A DNA stretch of 64,000 nt from Sphingomicrobium nitratireducens (GCF_026157035.1 NZ_JANJZA010000001.1:1777001-1841000), one strand, 5' to 3'. Shown: positions 15,393-25,860, numbered from the stretch's first letter. Notes: generated from the sequence alone by a model not told the origin. Translations and numbers: made by a program.

Positions 15393-18300
15393 CTAGGCCG
15401 CTTTGTCCTTCCCCTTGTTATTCACATATCGTAGCGCAGCATATAGGTCGGTGAATTTACGGATCGCCGCGCCATCGGGGCGGGCTTCATATTCAGGTAG
15501 TCCGACATTCGTGTGCCCCCCGTAGAGTTGCACACTCCCGCCACCGCGCTTTAAGCATTCAACTTCACCAAGCCGTTCATCCCCCTCGACAACGACCCAC
15601 ATTCGATGAGGCGAGGTCTCGACATAATCGAAAGTGTCCAGCGTACGGCGCACCCCGTTGATCGCAGCGGTTTCTTCGTCAGATGTTGATGGCGATTGGA
15701 CTTCCACTTCTGCCGGCTTCGCAACATCCGAGCTACGGTTCTCACCAACCGACGTGGGCTCGTCGGCCGTCGTTGGCGATGGGGTGTCATCCTTCTCCGA
15801 GAGATGCGGCGCGCCTTCACTGTCGAGCGCCTGTTCGCGATGCCATCTATCTTCAAGTTCGCGAGACCAAGTCTCCAATTGCGCTAGGAGCTTGGCCATT
15901 GCGCGGTCAGCATCCTGCCACCAGTCCGTCGACCAGATGCGATGAATGTTCCAGCCGAGCCCCTCGAGAACACTCTGCCTGACCTGATCGCGATCTCGAA
16001 CCGAAGGTGCATTGTGATAAGTCGCACCATCGCACTCGACGCCGGCGATATAACCGAGCGGCAAGGTCTTGTGCTTAATCCCCAAATCGATGCGATAGCC
16101 TTTCACACCGACCTGCGGCACGACCCGATAGCCGTGATGCTGGATGCGTTCGGCGACCATACGCTCAAAGTCGGATTCGAAATCTTTTTCCTGAGCGGTC
16201 GGATCATCCTCGACCGCGCCACCAGAAACGCGCGTAAGAAATGCGTGGAAGGCCACCAGCCCATCAGAAGAGCCCGGCGTGATCTTGATGTTGCCTGGCG
16301 CGAGCGAGGTGAAAACGCGCATCGATTTTTTCGCGCGTGATGCGAGGACGTTGAGGCGGCGGCCGCCATCTGGACGGTTGATCGGACCGAAACGCTGCGC
16401 AACCGTACCATTCTCGTCAGGTCCATAGACCGTGCTTATCAAAATGATATCGCGCTCATCGCCCTGAACATTCTCGAGGTTTTTTACGAAAAAGCTTTCG
16501 AGCGATCCGGCCCAGCGATCAATGTAGGAAGCGACTGTTTTCTGTTCGAGGGCGAGCCGTTCCATCTCGTTGCGGATGAGGTCGGCTTGCTTTGCGTTCA
16601 TCGTGGCGATGCCGAGCGATTCCTCGGGATATTGGATCATCAATGAGACCGCTTCCTCGACGACGCGTCGTGCCTCCTCCTCGTTTAGTGAGCTGCGATA
16701 GATGCCACCTACATGCTCATGCCTTACGCCAAGGAGTGGGTCCTCGGGCCGCGGCGAGGGGAAAACAACGAGGCTGTCATCGTAAAATTGGCGGTTTGAG
16801 AACGCGATCAAATCCTCATGCTGGGAGCGATAGTGCCAAGACAATCGGCGACCGGGCAGTCGAGCTTCTGCAAGTTCGAGGATCGAGTCCTGCTGGACCT
16901 CCATCCCGCCATCATCATCATCTTTATCGGCGCTGCCATCGAAAAAGTCGGTCGGCGGAAGTTGCTTGGTGTCGCCTACAACCATGATCTGCTTTCCGCG
17001 CATGAACGCCGAAACCGCAAATTCGGGCTTCATTTGCGATGCTTCGTCGACAATGACGAGGTCGAAGTCTGCTGCCCCCGGCGGCACATATTGCGCGACG
17101 CTGCCGGGCGACATCATCCAAAGGGGCTTGAGCACCTGCAGGGCTTCAGCAGCACGGTTCGTGAGATCTCGAATGGGAACGTGGCGCGCCTTCTTCGACG
17201 CTTCGTTCTCGATCAACGAAAGCTGGGTCCACGTATATTTGGGGCCGGCCCCATTTCCTGAAGGCGCCTTGTCCTTTAGGCGCGCGGCGATGATGCGCTG
17301 GGCCTCGGCTTCCAAAAGCTGGCGATCTACTTTGCGGAACTCATCACGCACCCTGTCCATGGTCAGCCCGCTGAGACGAGCGAGTTCTTTTCCTTCACCG
17401 CCGACGTAGGCATCTAATAAGGCGTCCGCGATGGCCCCTTCAAAGACACGGGGTAAATCCGCGGCTTTGATCCAGCCGTCCTTCAACATCCCGATCAGAG
17501 CACTTGCCGGCCCTTCGGCAACCTCATCGAGCAAGCTCTGAAGGGCTGCAGCACGACGAAGGGCGTCATTGTCGGCCGCGATCAACGAGAGTGACCGCGC
17601 CTGCTCTTCTATAGAAGAAAGTCGCTCGTTTTTGGTCAAATACTGCAATGGCTGGACCGCGCAGACATCAAGGACTTGCTGCGCGATATCATCGAAGCCG
17701 GAAAGGGCGTCTCGGATAGCGGCGCAGGCTCCTTGGCACTCTTTTACGCGCGCCAAGGGCGTGTTCGCCTCGCGCAGAACATTCAGGACATTCGCGGCTT
17801 GCATGGTCGGATCGGATGACATGACACCAACCAATTGCAGCGCATCGATCAAGGGAGCCGCATCGAAGTCCGTCCCGTCGAAAAATGCCAGCACCGTCGG
17901 CTTCGCACCTTCCAACTTCTTATTCAATTGCTGCAGCTGGGATAGCTGCTCATCTAGCTGTCCGGCCGGGCTATTCAGAACCGTATGAGGGGCTAGGCCA
18001 ATTTGGCGGCAACAATCATGCAGCGATTGCTTAGCGTCCAGCTCAGCAGAAATCTCTGGTTTCACGTCTGGGAAACCAGCCTGCTGCTTTTGCTCTACAT
18101 CAAGGACCTCAATTGCTGCGCTCATCGATGACAGACCGGCGAAAATCGCACGCCTTTCGATGTCGCTCGCTTCGAGCAAGCCCTTTACTAGAGAAGCTTG
18201 GTCAAGCGCCACGAGCTTGGTCCAGGCTGACTGTGCCCGTTCGACGAGCGCGGGCAGGATAGCGGTATCGAGGTCGATGGTGATCTGATTTCCAGCACGA

Positions 18301-21260
18301 ACGAGCGAAGTGGCCGCCAGATCATCAATGAAGCGCGTTTCACTGGCTTTGAATTGAGCTGCAGCACGCAAGCCCGTCACCATTTCCTCACGTTTACCAG
18401 TCATGCCGTGCCGACGTGCAGCGTTCACAAGGTCACGGTAGTTTCTTGAGAAAAGCCGTCCGAACCAGCCGGTTCGCTCGATCTCTTCGGCTTGAGCTTC
18501 GAGTTCATTGGACGTGAGGTCCAGGATCGAGAGACGGACGCCGGTCTGAGACAGGCGGTCTCGTTCCGCACGCAATTCGATCGCTTTTTCGTAGATTCGT
18601 GTAGCAGTGGTCGAAGCGGCATCGCTTAACAGTGCTGGGGTTACGAATGCTGCTGCCTGTCCATCTGGGTCGGCCAATTCGAGCAGCTCGCTGACCACTG
18701 CCTCCTTCGATTCAATATCGAGCTCTCGAAGGTCCACCCCCATCTTGGCAATCTGGCCCTGCGCTTTTTGAGCGTCTTCAAGAAGTGCCAGCTTGCGATG
18801 CAGGTCGGCGATCGCCGACTCCAGGTCCGACAGCGTGACGCCCTTCCCCGGTTTGAACGCCTCGAAAGCTTTGGCCAAGGACTGAACATCGTCGCTTTCG
18901 ATATTCGAGGGTGTGGGATGGAAGTCGCGAAGCGATGTATCAAGGCGCTGGAACTGGCGTTGGGCCTCGACAAGATCCCGGCTCAGCCCTTCCTCGATCA
19001 AGGCCGCCTTAAATTCGCGTTCGCTTATGCGCTCCGATACTTCCAATTCGAGGAAGTCATTTACCCACCCCCTCAGATCAGAAAGCCGCTCCGGCGCGCG
19101 AAACCCGCTCTTGGCGCAGATTTGTTGACGTTGGTTCGAGACCTCGGTCAACGCGCTCGCTGCATCTTTGAGGGCATCCTGCTGCACCGTCTGATTGAAA
19201 GGCGGCAACGGGCCGCCGCGCAGCCAAGCATTGCCTTGAACTCCTGAAAGCTTCTCATCGTCTTCCCAGCTTTCTGAAAGCTTGGAGAGGCTAGAGAGAG
19301 CGGCGTCGTACTCTCGCTTTTCAAGGGCGATCGCGGTTGCTGAACCGATGGCCTGTCGCGCTTGAATCACAACCCTATCATCGAGCAAGGATACAATGCT
19401 CGTTCGACGCCAGAGCAGGTCAAAGCAGCGCTGGCCAAGCACGCCAAGAGGCTTGTTTATTAAAGAAAGATAGGTCCGAATCTGGTCACGCGAGGACTTC
19501 AATCGATTTCGAAGGCTTTCGGCTTCGGCCCAGCCCCCGCCCGACATGGCAAGCCGATCCCTGAGATCAGTTGCGACCTTCTTCTTAGTCAGGTTCTCGG
19601 AATGTAGATCGAGGAGCAGCGGGCCAAATCCCATCTTCTCCAATCGCTCGCGGACAACGTCCAAGGCAGCCTGCTTCTCGGCGACAAAAAGGACCTTCTT
19701 ACCCCGGTCTAGCGCCGCAGCGATCACGTTGGTGATCGATTGGGATTTGCCGGTTCCTGGAGGACCTTCGACCGCGAGGGATGTGCCCTTCATCGCATCA
19801 ACGATAATCGAATGCTGGGAACTGTCGGCTGGGCAAACCAGCGGCGGCGCCTCGCCCTTAATTTCGAGACTTTCTACATCGTGATCGCTCTGTAAGCCAC
19901 CACCTTGCAACTTGTCGGTTGCGGCAAGGAGGCTCGCCAGCAGGTCGTGTTTACCGAAGGCATGATCGTCCCAGATTTCCGGATCCAGATCCCGCCAGAG
20001 CACCATGCGGGGGAAGGGAAGAACGGCCAGCGTCGCGAACCGACGTACACGGAAATTGGGCCGACCGGCCTCTTCGAGGACATTTTCCACCCTGCTGAAA
20101 TAGGATGAGGGCTCCTCCTCCTCGCGCATCTCGGGAAGCTCGATACCATACGGCGGACGACGAAGTTTTTCGCGCAGGGCTATGTTGATCTCAGGCTCGT
20201 CGTCGCGCCGGGTAAGTTCGAAGACATAGCGCTGACGCTTGCGCTGACGCTCCAGATCCACGGGCATGAGGAATAGAGGAGCGAGCGACGTTCCGTCTCC
20301 AGCACCGTCGTCAGGATACTCGAGAAAGCCAAACGAGAGGAAAAGCGTGTGGAGTCCGGTCTGCGACTGGTGGCTGCGATAACGTTGCTCAATCGCTTTC
20401 AATCGGGTCTCAAGCTGCTTCTCTGTCAGCAGCACTCGAATATTGTGGTCATCGTGGTGCGCATCGTCGCTCTCATCGTAATCTTTCAATTCATAGGATG
20501 GGTCGAACCCGTGAGCTTTGGCCAAGGATCGAACATCGACTTTCTTGCCATACTCGATCTTCGGAAGCCCGAGCTCTTCCCTCACCCGGTAACGCAGAGC
20601 ACGTTCGGCGGCTTGCCAAGCTACGACGTCGTCCTCATCGTCCGCAAGGTCGTCAATCGATTTGAGATATGCCACATCAGTCAACTTGGCCCGCTCTAGA
20701 GCCATCGTGAAATCATGGGTCTTCTCATCTGCCGGCGTGACGTCTTCGCCCGGTAGATGCTCGAAGCCCATCGCTCCCCTCCCCAGCGCGGCAAACAGCT
20801 TGTCGATACGTTCGTCGACGATCCGTAGCTGGCCAGCGGCGCGAGTGGAGTGCTTGAACGAAATCAAAGGATTTCGGCGACTGAGGTCGAGCAATTTCTC
20901 GCGCAGGTCGGCAATTGCCTCCTCCGCAAGTCGATACCTCCTCGCATCTTCCGGCGAGATGGGCTCTTGTGTGCGCTGAGGCTTGCTCAGACCAGACTGG
21001 GGGGCGTCAGCTTCAGTTTCAAGCTCGAGCATATCGAGTTGACCGTCCGACAGCGGTCGCCAGTCAGAAGAAACCTTTCCCCCCGACTCGAGCTCATCGA
21101 TCCGGTTGTAGACCGATTTGCGTAGTTCCTGAGCGCCCTTCGTCTTTCGGCGAGCCAGTTCGGACAAAATTCTATCCAATTGGGCAGCGTCGTTTTGGGC
21201 GCTCTGGGCTCTCTCGTGAAGTTGCTGCAGACTGTCATTCAGATACGGACGCGACGACAT
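15393..21260 (-). CDS. Giant DUF4011-type SF1 helicase with C-terminal Vsr-like nuclease
   Basis: A 1955-residue protein. I chose ATG 21260; a TTG at 21272 is also in frame. Order: a helical N-terminus, then a DUF4011-like region around residues 90-300 with LLDLSRRNPLISF, an SF1 helicase with Walker A EGPPGTGKS near 500, a very long helical insertion, Walker B VIVDEASQM near 1405, then GDTKQLPPTDFF, the WHYRSQHE motif, VQGDERDIILIS and VLASRAKKSM. Near 1710-1790 comes a Vsr/MTES_1575-type nuclease: VPQVGVKGYRIDLGI, then GVECDGATYH and a tryptophan-rich WNIHRIWSTDWW end. A small beta-rich domain closes it. This is the architecture I recall as the single-gene hhe defence system (DUF4011-helicase-Vsr). 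It probably unwinds and cuts invading DNA. It lies upstream of mcrB on the same strand. Confidence 0.9.
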   Translation of the reverse strand: MSSRPYLNDSLQQLHERAQSAQNDAAQLDRILSELARRKTKGAQELRKSVYNRIDELESGGKVSSDWRPLSDGQLDMLELETEADAPQSGLSKPQRTQEPISPEDARRYRLAEEAIADLREKLLDLSRRNPLISFKHSTRAAGQLRIVDERIDKLFAALGRGAMGFEHLPGEDVTPADEKTHDFTMALERAKLTDVAYLKSIDDLADDEDDVVAWQAAERALRYRVREELGLPKIEYGKKVDVRSLAKAHGFDPSYELKDYDESDDAHHDDHNIRVLLTEKQLETRLKAIEQRYRSHQSQTGLHTLFLSFGFLEYPDDGAGDGTSLAPLFLMPVDLERQRKRQRYVFELTRRDDEPEINIALREKLRRPPYGIELPEMREEEEPSSYFSRVENVLEEAGRPNFRVRRFATLAVLPFPRMVLWRDLDPEIWDDHAFGKHDLLASLLAATDKLQGGGLQSDHDVESLEIKGEAPPLVCPADSSQHSIIVDAMKGTSLAVEGPPGTGKSQSITNVIAAALDRGKKVLFVAEKQAALDVVRERLEKMGFGPLLLDLHSENLTKKKVATDLRDRLAMSGGGWAEAESLRNRLKSSRDQIRTYLSLINKPLGVLGQRCFDLLWRRTSIVSLLDDRVVIQARQAIGSATAIALEKREYDAALSSLSKLSESWEDDEKLSGVQGNAWLRGGPLPPFNQTVQQDALKDAASALTEVSNQRQQICAKSGFRAPERLSDLRGWVNDFLELEVSERISEREFKAALIEEGLSRDLVEAQRQFQRLDTSLRDFHPTPSNIESDDVQSLAKAFEAFKPGKGVTLSDLESAIADLHRKLALLEDAQKAQGQIAKMGVDLRELDIESKEAVVSELLELADPDGQAAAFVTPALLSDAASTTATRIYEKAIELRAERDRLSQTGVRLSILDLTSNELEAQAEEIERTGWFGRLFSRNYRDLVNAARRHGMTGKREEMVTGLRAAAQFKASETRFIDDLAATSLVRAGNQITIDLDTAILPALVERAQSAWTKLVALDQASLVKGLLEASDIERRAIFAGLSSMSAAIEVLDVEQKQQAGFPDVKPEISAELDAKQSLHDCCRQIGLAPHTVLNSPAGQLDEQLSQLQQLNKKLEGAKPTVLAFFDGTDFDAAPLIDALQLVGVMSSDPTMQAANVLNVLREANTPLARVKECQGACAAIRDALSGFDDIAQQVLDVCAVQPLQYLTKNERLSSIEEQARSLSLIAADNDALRRAAALQSLLDEVAEGPASALIGMLKDGWIKAADLPRVFEGAIADALLDAYVGGEGKELARLSGLTMDRVRDEFRKVDRQLLEAEAQRIIAARLKDKAPSGNGAGPKYTWTQLSLIENEASKKARHVPIRDLTNRAAEALQVLKPLWMMSPGSVAQYVPPGAADFDLVIVDEASQMKPEFAVSAFMRGKQIMVVGDTKQLPPTDFFDGSADKDDDDGGMEVQQDSILELAEARLPGRRLSWHYRSQHEDLIAFSNRQFYDDSLVVFPSPRPEDPLLGVRHEHVGGIYRSSLNEEEARRVVEEAVSLMIQYPEESLGIATMNAKQADLIRNEMERLALEQKTVASYIDRWAGSLESFFVKNLENVQGDERDIILISTVYGPDENGTVAQRFGPINRPDGGRRLNVLASRAKKSMRVFTSLAPGNIKITPGSSDGLVAFHAFLTRVSGGAVEDDPTAQEKDFESDFERMVAERIQHHGYRVVPQVGVKGYRIDLGIKHKTLPLGYIAGVECDGATYHNAPSVRDRDQVRQSVLEGLGWNIHRIWSTDWWQDADRAMAKLLAQLETWSRELEDRWHREQALDSEGAPHLSEKDDTPSPTTADEPTSVGENRSSDVAKPAEVEVQSPSTSDEETAAINGVRRTLDTFDYVETSPHRMWVVVEGDERLGEVECLKRGGGSVQLYGGHTNVGLPEYEARPDGAAIRKFTDLYAALRYVNNKGKDKAA

Positions 21261-21389
21261 ATTGGTTAACAAACCCTTTTAATAAGCTCGGCGTTTTGAC
21301 AATAAGCATCACCACCGTAACAACGCCAGAGGGAAGTGGGGTCGTTAGCCGATATTTTTGGCGCGCCCTCTTGATACGCGGATGGCGGC

Positions 21390-22178
21390 TTACCTTCCCC
21401 GATACCCCCGGCTTCGGATGGCTTGGCGACCGTCGGGATCTATCGCGTTTACCCGTTGCAAAGGTGTCATCTGCTCCCAGTCTCGAGCCGAGATCCGCGC
21501 AGGCCGTCCATCGCGAGCGCAGCGGGAAATGACTTGTAACTCCCGCCAGCCAAGACTCGCTGATCGCTTGGGGATGTCTCGCCCACCACTTAGACACAGC
21601 CATTCACGCGGAGCATTTTTCAAGACCGCTTGGCGGAGCTCATGTTCCGTCTTGTTCCGATACCGCGCGAGGTCAATCTCCAGCACCGAAACGCCAGTCA
21701 GTCGATAGGCCTCGACTTTCTCCACGGAACACGCGTGTGTCACCTTCACCTCGATGATGAGGTCATGTCCTCTTGATGACCCGACCAGGTCGGCTCTGTA
21801 GCCATCAATCCTATGTTCGAGACGAATGTCGTCGAGGAGCACAAACTTGTCGTGAAGCTTCCCCCAACCATCGGCATCCACACTGGCGATATGTAACCCC
21901 CCAGCGTCTTTGATGACATCCTTTGCAAATCTGTGCGCGAGTGTCTCGGTCCCGCCCGAGCACTCCGAGAAGGATGCATGAGCGAATGACCACGCTCTGA
22001 TCTGCCCTTGCCTAGCTATCACCGGGTTGTGACATTTTGGGCATACGCATGAACATGCCGCGCCTCTGGGAACTTCGTCGATCCATCGATCATTCCCATC
22101 AGTTCCCTTTGCCACGACCATAAGTGGCTCATGATCGCCACCGCCGACTGTCAGACCTAAAGGATTGATCTCGGGCAT
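21390..22178 (-). CDS. CoiA-like protein: zinc ribbon plus PD-(D/E)XK nuclease
   Basis: A 262-residue protein starting at ATG 22178 (a TTG at 22205 is an alternative). It has the competence-protein CoiA layout. An N-terminal zinc-ribbon-like segment reads CVCPKCHNPVIARQG and runs into IRAWSFAH. Then comes a nuclease core with ADLVG and LIIEVKVTHACSV, giving D...E-x-K, then a strand VSVLEIDL. A basic C-terminus follows. CoiA-like proteins are found both as competence factors and as stand-alone nucleases in mobile elements. No other competence genes are here, so a nuclease role in defence or element biology is more likely. It lies 129 bases upstream of the giant helicase gene on the same strand and diverges from the MmeI-like gene across about 190 bases. 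Confidence 0.8.
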   Translation of the reverse strand: MPEINPLGLTVGGGDHEPLMVVAKGTDGNDRWIDEVPRGAACSCVCPKCHNPVIARQGQIRAWSFAHASFSECSGGTETLAHRFAKDVIKDAGGLHIASVDADGWGKLHDKFVLLDDIRLEHRIDGYRADLVGSSRGHDLIIEVKVTHACSVEKVEAYRLTGVSVLEIDLARYRNKTEHELRQAVLKNAPREWLCLSGGRDIPKRSASLGWRELQVISRCARDGRPARISARDWEQMTPLQRVNAIDPDGRQAIRSRGYRGR

Positions 22179-22367
22179 CTGCTCATCATCCCGGTCAGCC
22201 AGCAAGTTGCAAGAGGAGATGCCTTACGTTTTTATGGGTAACGGGCAGAGCGCCAAAAGAAAACCACACCAGGTACTGGAGTAGTTATTCTTGGTTGGGC
22301 GACGACCACTTTCTTCTGAGAAGCTTGCACGCTACCTCTACGACGCTCGGATAAATTCAGGGGGCGT

Positions 22368-25300
22368 GTGAGCGTGGCGGATACCGACAACGATCAAATT
22401 GACGAGCGCGTGAACGCCTTCATCGCGCAGTGGCGCGAGACGGGCGGGTCTGAGATCGCGAATACTCAGAGCTTCATCAATGGGCTGTGCAACCTCCTCA
22501 ATGTTCCTTCGCCCGACGGGAGCATGGCAGACGACGCCCGCAACGATTATGTCTTCGAGCGCGGAGTTTTTCAGGACAACGGCGACGGCACCCAGAGCTT
22601 TGGGCGCATCGACTGCTACAAGCGCGGCTGCTTCGTCCTCGAGGCCAAGCAGGGCAGCGCGGCCGACCGGAGTGCAGCCGATCGCGGCGAAGACGACCTC
22701 GATCTCTTTGGGCAGACCGCTGCCACGCGTGTGAAGCGCGGGACGGCCCGGCGCGGGACCGACGGGTGGGTCCGTGCGATGATCCAGGCCAAAGGGCAGG
22801 CCGAACGCTATGCGAAGGCGCTGCCGATTGATCATGGCTGGCCGCCCATCCTGATGGTCGCCGATATCGGCTACTGCCTCGAGGTCTATGCCGACTTCTC
22901 GGGGAGCGGGAAGGCCTACGCGCAATTCCCTGATCGGGCGCGCTATCGCATCATGCTCGAGGACTTGCGTCACAAGGAGGTGCGGGACCGGCTGCGCGAT
23001 ATCTGGACGGAACCGATGGCTCTCGACCCCACGGCCAAGGCGGCACGTGTCACGCGCGATATTGCCGATCTGCTGGCGACGGTCGCACGGCGCATCGAGA
23101 AGCGCGGCTCCAACGCCGAGAAGACCAGTGGCTTCCTAATGCGCTTGCTCTTCACAATGTTTGCCGAGGATAGCGGCCTTATCCCAGAAGGGAGTTTCAC
23201 CGACCTGCTCAAGGGGCAGCGCGACCATCCCGAACATCTCGCCGACCAGCTTTCGGCGCTGTGGCAAGCGATGGATAAGGGCGGATTTGCTCCGGCTCTC
23301 GGTGTCCCGGTGCGGACCTTCAACGGCTATTTGTTTAAGGACACCAGCGCGATCCCGCTCGACGCCGAAGAACTGGAGGTGCTGATCAGCGCTGCAGAGC
23401 ACAAATGGCAGCATGTGGAGCCCGCGATCTTCGGCACGTTGCTCGAGCGAGCGCTCAATCCAAAGGAGCGGGCCAAGCTTGGTGCGCATTACACGCCGCG
23501 CGCCTATGTTGAGCGTTTGATCGGGCCGACGATCATGGAGCCGCTGCGGGGCGAGTGGGACGCGGTTCGTGCCTCGGCAGCGGCTCTGATCGAGGAGGGC
23601 AAGACCGCGCAGGCGCGCAAGGACGTCGAAGCCTTCCATGCCCGCCTAGCGCAGACCAAGGTCCTCGACCCTGCCTGTGGCACGGGCAACTTCCTCTATG
23701 TCGCCATGGCGCGCATGAAGGAGCTGGAGGGCGAAGTGCTCGACCTGCTCGTCGAGCTGGGCGACCAGCAATATGTCGCCGAGATCACCGGCCATACGAT
23801 CACGCCCGAGAACTTTCTGGGTATCGAAATCAACCCGCGCGCTGCGGCGATCGCGCAGCTGGTGCTGTGGATCGGCTATCTCCAGTGGCATTTCCGCGTC
23901 AATGGCAGACGTACTGCGCCGCCCGAGCCCATCCTGAAAGACATCCGGACCATTGAGAACCGTGATGCGCTGCTCGACTATGACGCAAAGCAGCTCAAGC
24001 GGGACGATGACGGCAAGCCGGTAACCCGCTGGGATGGCGAGACGATGAAACTCCACCCGGTGACTGGCAAGAAGGTGCCAGACGAGACCGCACGGGTAGA
24101 AGCCTATTGCTACGACAATCCGCGACCGGCGTCGTGGCCGAAGGCCGACTTCATCGTTGGAAACCCGCCTTTCATCGGTAGCAAGAGGATCCGCGATCAA
24201 CTCGGCGACGGCTATTTCGAGGCTGTGCGCCAAGCTTTCCCCAAGCTGCCTGGCGATATCGACCTCGTCATATACTGGTGGGCAATTGGCGCCGCCAAGG
24301 TGTCCGAGGGAGAGGTCCGGCGTTCGGGCCTGATCACGACAAACACGCTGCGGCAAAGCACGGGTCAGAAGGTGATCGCAAAGGCCCTGAATGGCAGGAA
24401 GAGTGCCTCGTTAGTGTTCGCTGTGGGAGATCACCCATGGCGCGATGTGGAAACCGACGCTGCCGTTCGCGTTTCGATGACCGTGGTAGCGAAAGGTCGA
24501 GTGCCAGGTTCGGTTTATCAGGTCGACTCCGGAAGCGACGCTTCTCTGATCGATCACCGATATGGCTGGGTTCACGAGGACCTAACAATCGGCGTGTCTA
24601 CCACTGATGCTGTGAAGCTACGCGCGAACCAGGACCTCAGCTTCATGGGCGTGAAGCTCGCCGGTGCTGGCTTCCGGATCACGGGAGAGGAGCGCGAGAA
24701 GTTGATTGAGGCTGGTGCCTCGGTTGATGCTATGCCGATATTGCTGGCGGGGTCGGACATCACGGGAAGACCGCAAGGACGCTACGTTATTGATGTCTTC
24801 GGTCACTCGGAGGAGCAGCTGCGCGAAGTAGAGCCCGCTCTCTACCAACACCTGTTCAATACCGTGCGCCCTGGGCGTGCGACCTTGAAGCGAAAGAGCT
24901 ATCGGGACCTCTGGTGGATTTTTGCGGAGCCACGACCCGCAATGAGGTCAGCCATCGCAGGCTTGGGGAGGGTGATCGTCACCTCAGAGGTGTCGAAGCA
25001 TCCGACATTCGCCTTCGCGCCAACCGCTGACACGCAGTTCGATGGCTCACTGATCGTTATCGCGAGCGATCAACCGTGGGTCTTGGGAGTGTTGAGTTCG
25101 CGGTTTCATTCAATTTGGAAGCACACCGCTGGCGGCGCACTTGAAGACCGACCGCGTTATCAAGTTGGTACGTGTTTCGACCCGTTCCCATTTCCCGACT
25201 GTAGCCAGGAACTTGCGTTGAGCCTCGCCGCTGAGGCGGAGGCACTTGATGGTCTCAGGCGCCAAGTGCTCAGCGATCACGAGGATTTGACGCTGACAAA

Positions 25301-25826
25301 GCTGTATAACGCGCTCGACCTTCTCAGATCGGGGCGAGAGCATTCGGCTTCGGACACCGACATCCACGATCGTGGCCTCGTGTCGCTCGTCAAGCAGCAC
25401 CACGATGCTATCGATGCCTTGGTGGCTGAAGCTTATAAGTGGCCCGTCGACTTGAGCGACGAGGACATCCTCTCGCGCCTCGTGGCCCTCAACAAGGAAC
25501 GCGCGGCAGAAGAGGCGAACGGGCTGATCCGCTGGCTCCGCCCCGACTATCAGGCGCCAGACTATCAGGCACCCGTCGACGGCACGCTCGACCTCGGCGA
25601 GGCCGCAGCGCCCGTGCTCGACAACGTCATCGCTTGGCCCGAGACGCTGCCCGAGCGCTTCAGCGCCGTGCAGGCCATCCTCGCCTCGGCGGAAGCGCCG
25701 CTCGCCGCCCAGGACGTCGCGCGCACCTTCAAAGGCAAGCGCGCGGCCACCGTCCGCCCCGTTCTTGATGCGCTGACCGGCATCGGCATGGCCCGCCGGC
25801 TCGAGGACGGCCGCTACGCCGCCTGA
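22368..25826 (+). CDS. MmeI-like type IIL restriction enzyme-methyltransferase
   Basis: A 1152-residue single-chain restriction-modification protein starting at GTG 22368 after a G-rich ribosome-binding site. Near the N-terminus a PD-(D/E)XK nuclease is readable: RID with D82 and FVLEAKQ with E93 and K95. A helical spacer follows. The gamma-class adenine methyltransferase shows motif I DPACGTGNFL near residue 433 and motif IV NPPFIGSKR near 598. After about residue 700 comes the target-recognition part. The C-terminus has a winged-helix-like tail and a tandem PDYQAPDYQAP repeat at about 1063-1073. MmeI-type enzymes methylate one strand of a short asymmetric site and cut about 20 bases away, with one protein doing both jobs, so no separate subunits are needed. 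All motifs look intact. It diverges from the CoiA-like gene. Confidence 0.88.
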   Translation: MSVADTDNDQIDERVNAFIAQWRETGGSEIANTQSFINGLCNLLNVPSPDGSMADDARNDYVFERGVFQDNGDGTQSFGRIDCYKRGCFVLEAKQGSAADRSAADRGEDDLDLFGQTAATRVKRGTARRGTDGWVRAMIQAKGQAERYAKALPIDHGWPPILMVADIGYCLEVYADFSGSGKAYAQFPDRARYRIMLEDLRHKEVRDRLRDIWTEPMALDPTAKAARVTRDIADLLATVARRIEKRGSNAEKTSGFLMRLLFTMFAEDSGLIPEGSFTDLLKGQRDHPEHLADQLSALWQAMDKGGFAPALGVPVRTFNGYLFKDTSAIPLDAEELEVLISAAEHKWQHVEPAIFGTLLERALNPKERAKLGAHYTPRAYVERLIGPTIMEPLRGEWDAVRASAAALIEEGKTAQARKDVEAFHARLAQTKVLDPACGTGNFLYVAMARMKELEGEVLDLLVELGDQQYVAEITGHTITPENFLGIEINPRAAAIAQLVLWIGYLQWHFRVNGRRTAPPEPILKDIRTIENRDALLDYDAKQLKRDDDGKPVTRWDGETMKLHPVTGKKVPDETARVEAYCYDNPRPASWPKADFIVGNPPFIGSKRIRDQLGDGYFEAVRQAFPKLPGDIDLVIYWWAIGAAKVSEGEVRRSGLITTNTLRQSTGQKVIAKALNGRKSASLVFAVGDHPWRDVETDAAVRVSMTVVAKGRVPGSVYQVDSGSDASLIDHRYGWVHEDLTIGVSTTDAVKLRANQDLSFMGVKLAGAGFRITGEEREKLIEAGASVDAMPILLAGSDITGRPQGRYVIDVFGHSEEQLREVEPALYQHLFNTVRPGRATLKRKSYRDLWWIFAEPRPAMRSAIAGLGRVIVTSEVSKHPTFAFAPTADTQFDGSLIVIASDQPWVLGVLSSRFHSIWKHTAGGALEDRPRYQVGTCFDPFPFPDCSQELALSLAAEAEALDGLRRQVLSDHEDLTLTKLYNALDLLRSGREHSASDTDIHDRGLVSLVKQHHDAIDALVAEAYKWPVDLSDEDILSRLVALNKERAAEEANGLIRWLRPDYQAPDYQAPVDGTLDLGEAAAPVLDNVIAWPETLPERFSAVQAILASAEAPLAAQDVARTFKGKRAATVRPVLDALTGIGMARRLEDGRYAA

Positions 25827-25860
25827 CCCGGCTCTACCATTCCTCCGGAGAGAAAAGAGG

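Noticed and set aside
22368-25826. Reading the methyltransferase as BREX PglX
   Set aside because: The N-terminal nuclease motif and the layout fit MmeI-type enzymes better, and no other BREX gene (brxC, pglZ, brxL) is visible.
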